Both the position numbers and the translations under genes were made by a program. Shown one piece after another: positions 4,296 through 5,872 of a stretch of 5,872 nucleotides of DNA. Under the pieces are notes generated by a model, which ran no database searches, was not told the origin of the DNA, and saw only the letters and a list, made by a program, of their open reading frames with translations. The stretch covers positions 520 to 6,391 of the forward strand of contig DEHG01000105.1 of the NCBI GenBank assembly GCA_002351795.1, given 5' to 3'. Position 1 is the first letter of the stretch; the number at the start of each line of letters is the position of its first letter. Source of the DNA: Ruminococcaceae bacterium UBA2806 (lineage in GTDB: Bacteria > Bacillota > Clostridia > Oscillospirales > Acutalibacteraceae).

Positions 4296-5872
4296 TAGTA
4301 TCCCTCCATATCCAGCTTGATCCATTCGTTTTTGTCCGGAGATGATAAATATGCCTGACGCTCATCAAAGCCGGATGCTTTGGATATTTCAGCAAAATCA
4401 GGATTGAAAAATGCAAAGTTATATGGCTCCGATGTGATCAGCAAAGTGTTTTTGGTTTCTTTGACGGACGACAGGATCATATCATCTGCATCCACCTTAA
4501 TGATCTCATCCCTTGCACCTGCAGTGATTATGAATATATTGAAGCCCTTTGAGCTGAGTATAATGTTATGCATAATTTTTTTGCTCTTATCGGATAAGCC
4601 GGCTGAAAATGCGGAAATATTATCAATTATGACACACAAGCGTTTATCCTCAGAATTACTGTTATCTTCACCCATCAGACCACACATATTCTTTTTAAGT
4701 CTGCGATTTTCAAGAATTACAGCGATATCCATTACAGCATTTTCATAGCCTGAGGGAAATACTCTTTTTATTGTTCCTGCTGTTTCTTCTTCTGTTCCTT
4801 TTAGAATGTCTCCGAAGATATGCAGCTCGTTTTCTTCTGAACCTGCAAGTATTTCTGACAGTTCTTCAACATAATTCATAAGTGAACTGCGCTTATCTGA
4901 GAATATATTCAGAGAATTATGATTATTCATATCTGTGTATACCGTCTCATGGTTAATATCAAAACCTATCGGAAGAAGCGATGGATCCTTATATTCATTT
5001 TTGATACCATTGCTGTTTTTCTTTATATGCTCTTCATAATTGATTTTTCCGTCATCAAACGGCGAAAATGAATTTTCCTGCTGGGCAGTATCATATTCCG
5101 GATTTTGTTTTTTCCAGGCATTACTCATTTCTTCAAGCTTTTGCTGAAGCAGGAGATACCGTTCTTTTTCATTCTCAACATCCAGACATATGCAGGTCTG
5201 GAAAACTATTGGCGGATTATTTTTCAGTAATGCCTGCCCCGGACGATAAGGAGGTCTTACATCTCCGAGATATCCTACAACACCGGAATAATCTCCCTTG
5301 TCAGGGAGCTGCAGAGCCGCAGCCCCCTTGATAAGCTGGGAAAACTTGTAGGGTATCCCTATTGAACCGTTTGCAGAGAAAACAATATGTATGCCATAGG
5401 CCGCACCGTAGGATGCTATCAGGAACAGCAGTTCCTCAAGGGCAGGCATTTCCTTGAAAGCAGGCTGGATATTGTCGATCACTATCAGGATCGCCGGCAT
5501 ATTATCAGATACTATCTCTCTGTACGCGCTGAGAGAATTTACTGTATGCTTCAAAAACAGTGCTTTCCGCCTGTCAAATTCCTTTTTTATCCTTACGGCA
5601 AACTGATCGAGCCTGTCTTCTTCATCATTGCGTATTATTGACTCAATATGGGGCATTTTTTCAAATTTTTTCAGCATCCAGCTTCCAAAATCAAGAATGT
5701 ATATGCGCAGGTCTTTAGGCGAACAGGTAAGACCTGCAGAATAGATCAGCGTCTCGAGGAATGTAGTTTTTCCCGATGACGGCACACCATAAACGCCTGT
5801 ATGACCATTTTCCTGAAGATCCATATACAATACATCCTGGAGCTGACGTTCAGGAATATCGCACATTCCTAT
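4295..5872 (-). CDS. essC: EssC/YukB-type FtsK/SpoIIIE ATPase of T7SS, C-terminal part
   Basis: These are the last 525 residues of the T7SS motor ATPase, which energises and selects export. The frame stays open to the window edge, and the sequence begins in the typical domain opening 'IG(M)CDIPERQ', so the Met at 5866 is internal. Numbering from that Met, the second ATPase domain spans about 1-235: Walker A GVPSSGKTT (27-35), YILDFG (57-61), PHIESIIRNDEE (72-83) and a Walker B-like AILIVIDN (125-132). A charged Asn/Gln-rich linker follows (about 245-295). The third domain (about 296-523) opens LPIGFD and has a Walker B-like CVIIDN (411-416), but the P-loop place reads IFSDKRSSL (321-329), without G or GK, so it should not bind ATP in the normal way. 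The usual FHA domains, membrane segments and first ATPase domain would lie off the right edge. In staphylococcal EssC the C-terminal region varies with the effectors carried. Confidence 0.93.
   Translation of the reverse strand: MGMCDIPERQLQDVLYMDLQENGHTGVYGVPSSGKTTFLETLIYSAGLTCSPKDLRIYILDFGSWMLKKFEKMPHIESIIRNDEEDRLDQFAVRIKKEFDRRKALFLKHTVNSLSAYREIVSDNMPAILIVIDNIQPAFKEMPALEELLFLIASYGAAYGIHIVFSANGSIGIPYKFSQLIKGAAALQLPDKGDYSGVVGYLGDVRPPYRPGQALLKNNPPIVFQTCICLDVENEKERYLLLQQKLEEMSNAWKKQNPEYDTAQQENSFSPFDDGKINYEEHIKKNSNGIKNEYKDPSLLPIGFDINHETVYTDMNNHNSLNIFSDKRSSLMNYVEELSEILAGSEENELHIFGDILKGTEEETAGTIKRVFPSGYENAVMDIAVILENRRLKKNMCGLMGEDNSNSEDKRLCVIIDNISAFSAGLSDKSKKIMHNIILSSKGFNIFIITAGARDEIIKVDADDMILSSVKETKNTLLITSEPYNFAFFNPDFAEISKASGFDERQAYLSSPDKNEWIKLDMEGY
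4302..4307 (-). promoter_or_regulatory. RBS of yukD inside the 3' end of essC
   Basis: GGAGGG on the minus strand lies six bases ahead of the ATG at 4295 and within the last codons of essC. It fixes the short start of YukD and, with the TAATG junction, indicates coupled translation. Confidence 0.8.

Noticed and set aside
4380..5641. Plus-strand open frames antisense to essC
   Set aside because: They oppose the clearly conserved ATPase coding frame and show no domain of their own.
5864..5866. Met at 5866 as the true start of the ATPase
   Set aside because: The frame stays open to the window edge and the two preceding codons (Ile-Gly) fit the conserved domain opening; a motor ATPase starting here would lack its membrane and first ATPase domains.

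Overview
The window holds the downstream half of a type VII secretion locus of the Firmicutes kind (T7SSb, also called ESX/Ess/Yuk). All nine genes lie on the minus strand and are packed like one operon, read from right to left. The AT-rich sequence, Shine-Dalgarno sites close to GGAGG and the gene set (essC-type ATPase, yukD, WXG100 proteins, DUF4176) suggest an anaerobic member of the Clostridia, perhaps a gut or rumen Ruminococcaceae or Lachnospiraceae species. That placement is an inference; no ribosomal or other marker gene is present.

Right part (about 4295-5872): the C-terminal 525 residues of an EssC/YukB-like FtsK/SpoIIIE ATPase, whose 5' part lies beyond the window. It shows a full second ATPase domain with a Walker A motif, then a third domain that has lost its P-loop. 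It overlaps by one base (TAATG) with a yukD/esaB gene for a small ubiquitin-like protein. Next is a 213-residue orphan protein of unproven family.

Middle part (about 1251-3356): four consecutive genes whose products are, or begin with, an ESAT-6/WXG100-like helical hairpin. They have 101, 98, 153 and 344 residues. Only the 98-residue one keeps a canonical W-x-G turn (WEG); the others have MEG, WQC and WSA at the same place. The 344-residue protein has a WXG-like N-terminal domain followed by about 255 residues of unrecognised sequence, and is the best candidate for a secreted effector or structural substrate. The smaller ones could be its secretion partners or chaperones.

Left part (about 32-1232): a DUF4176 protein, a family met in T7SSb loci, then a complete cytosolic PP2C-type Ser/Thr phosphatase. 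A hairpin followed by a T-rich run on the minus strand (about 32-81) looks like an intrinsic terminator and closes the operon after the phosphatase.

As a unit, the ATPase drives export, YukD and the 213-residue protein are accessory factors, the WXG-fold proteins are the cargo and its partners, and the phosphatase hints that secretion is controlled by protein phosphorylation. No stretch over 300 bases lacks a gene. No tRNA, rRNA, CRISPR array, insertion sequence or internal promoter could be supported. EssA, EssB and EsaA-type membrane components are not in the window.
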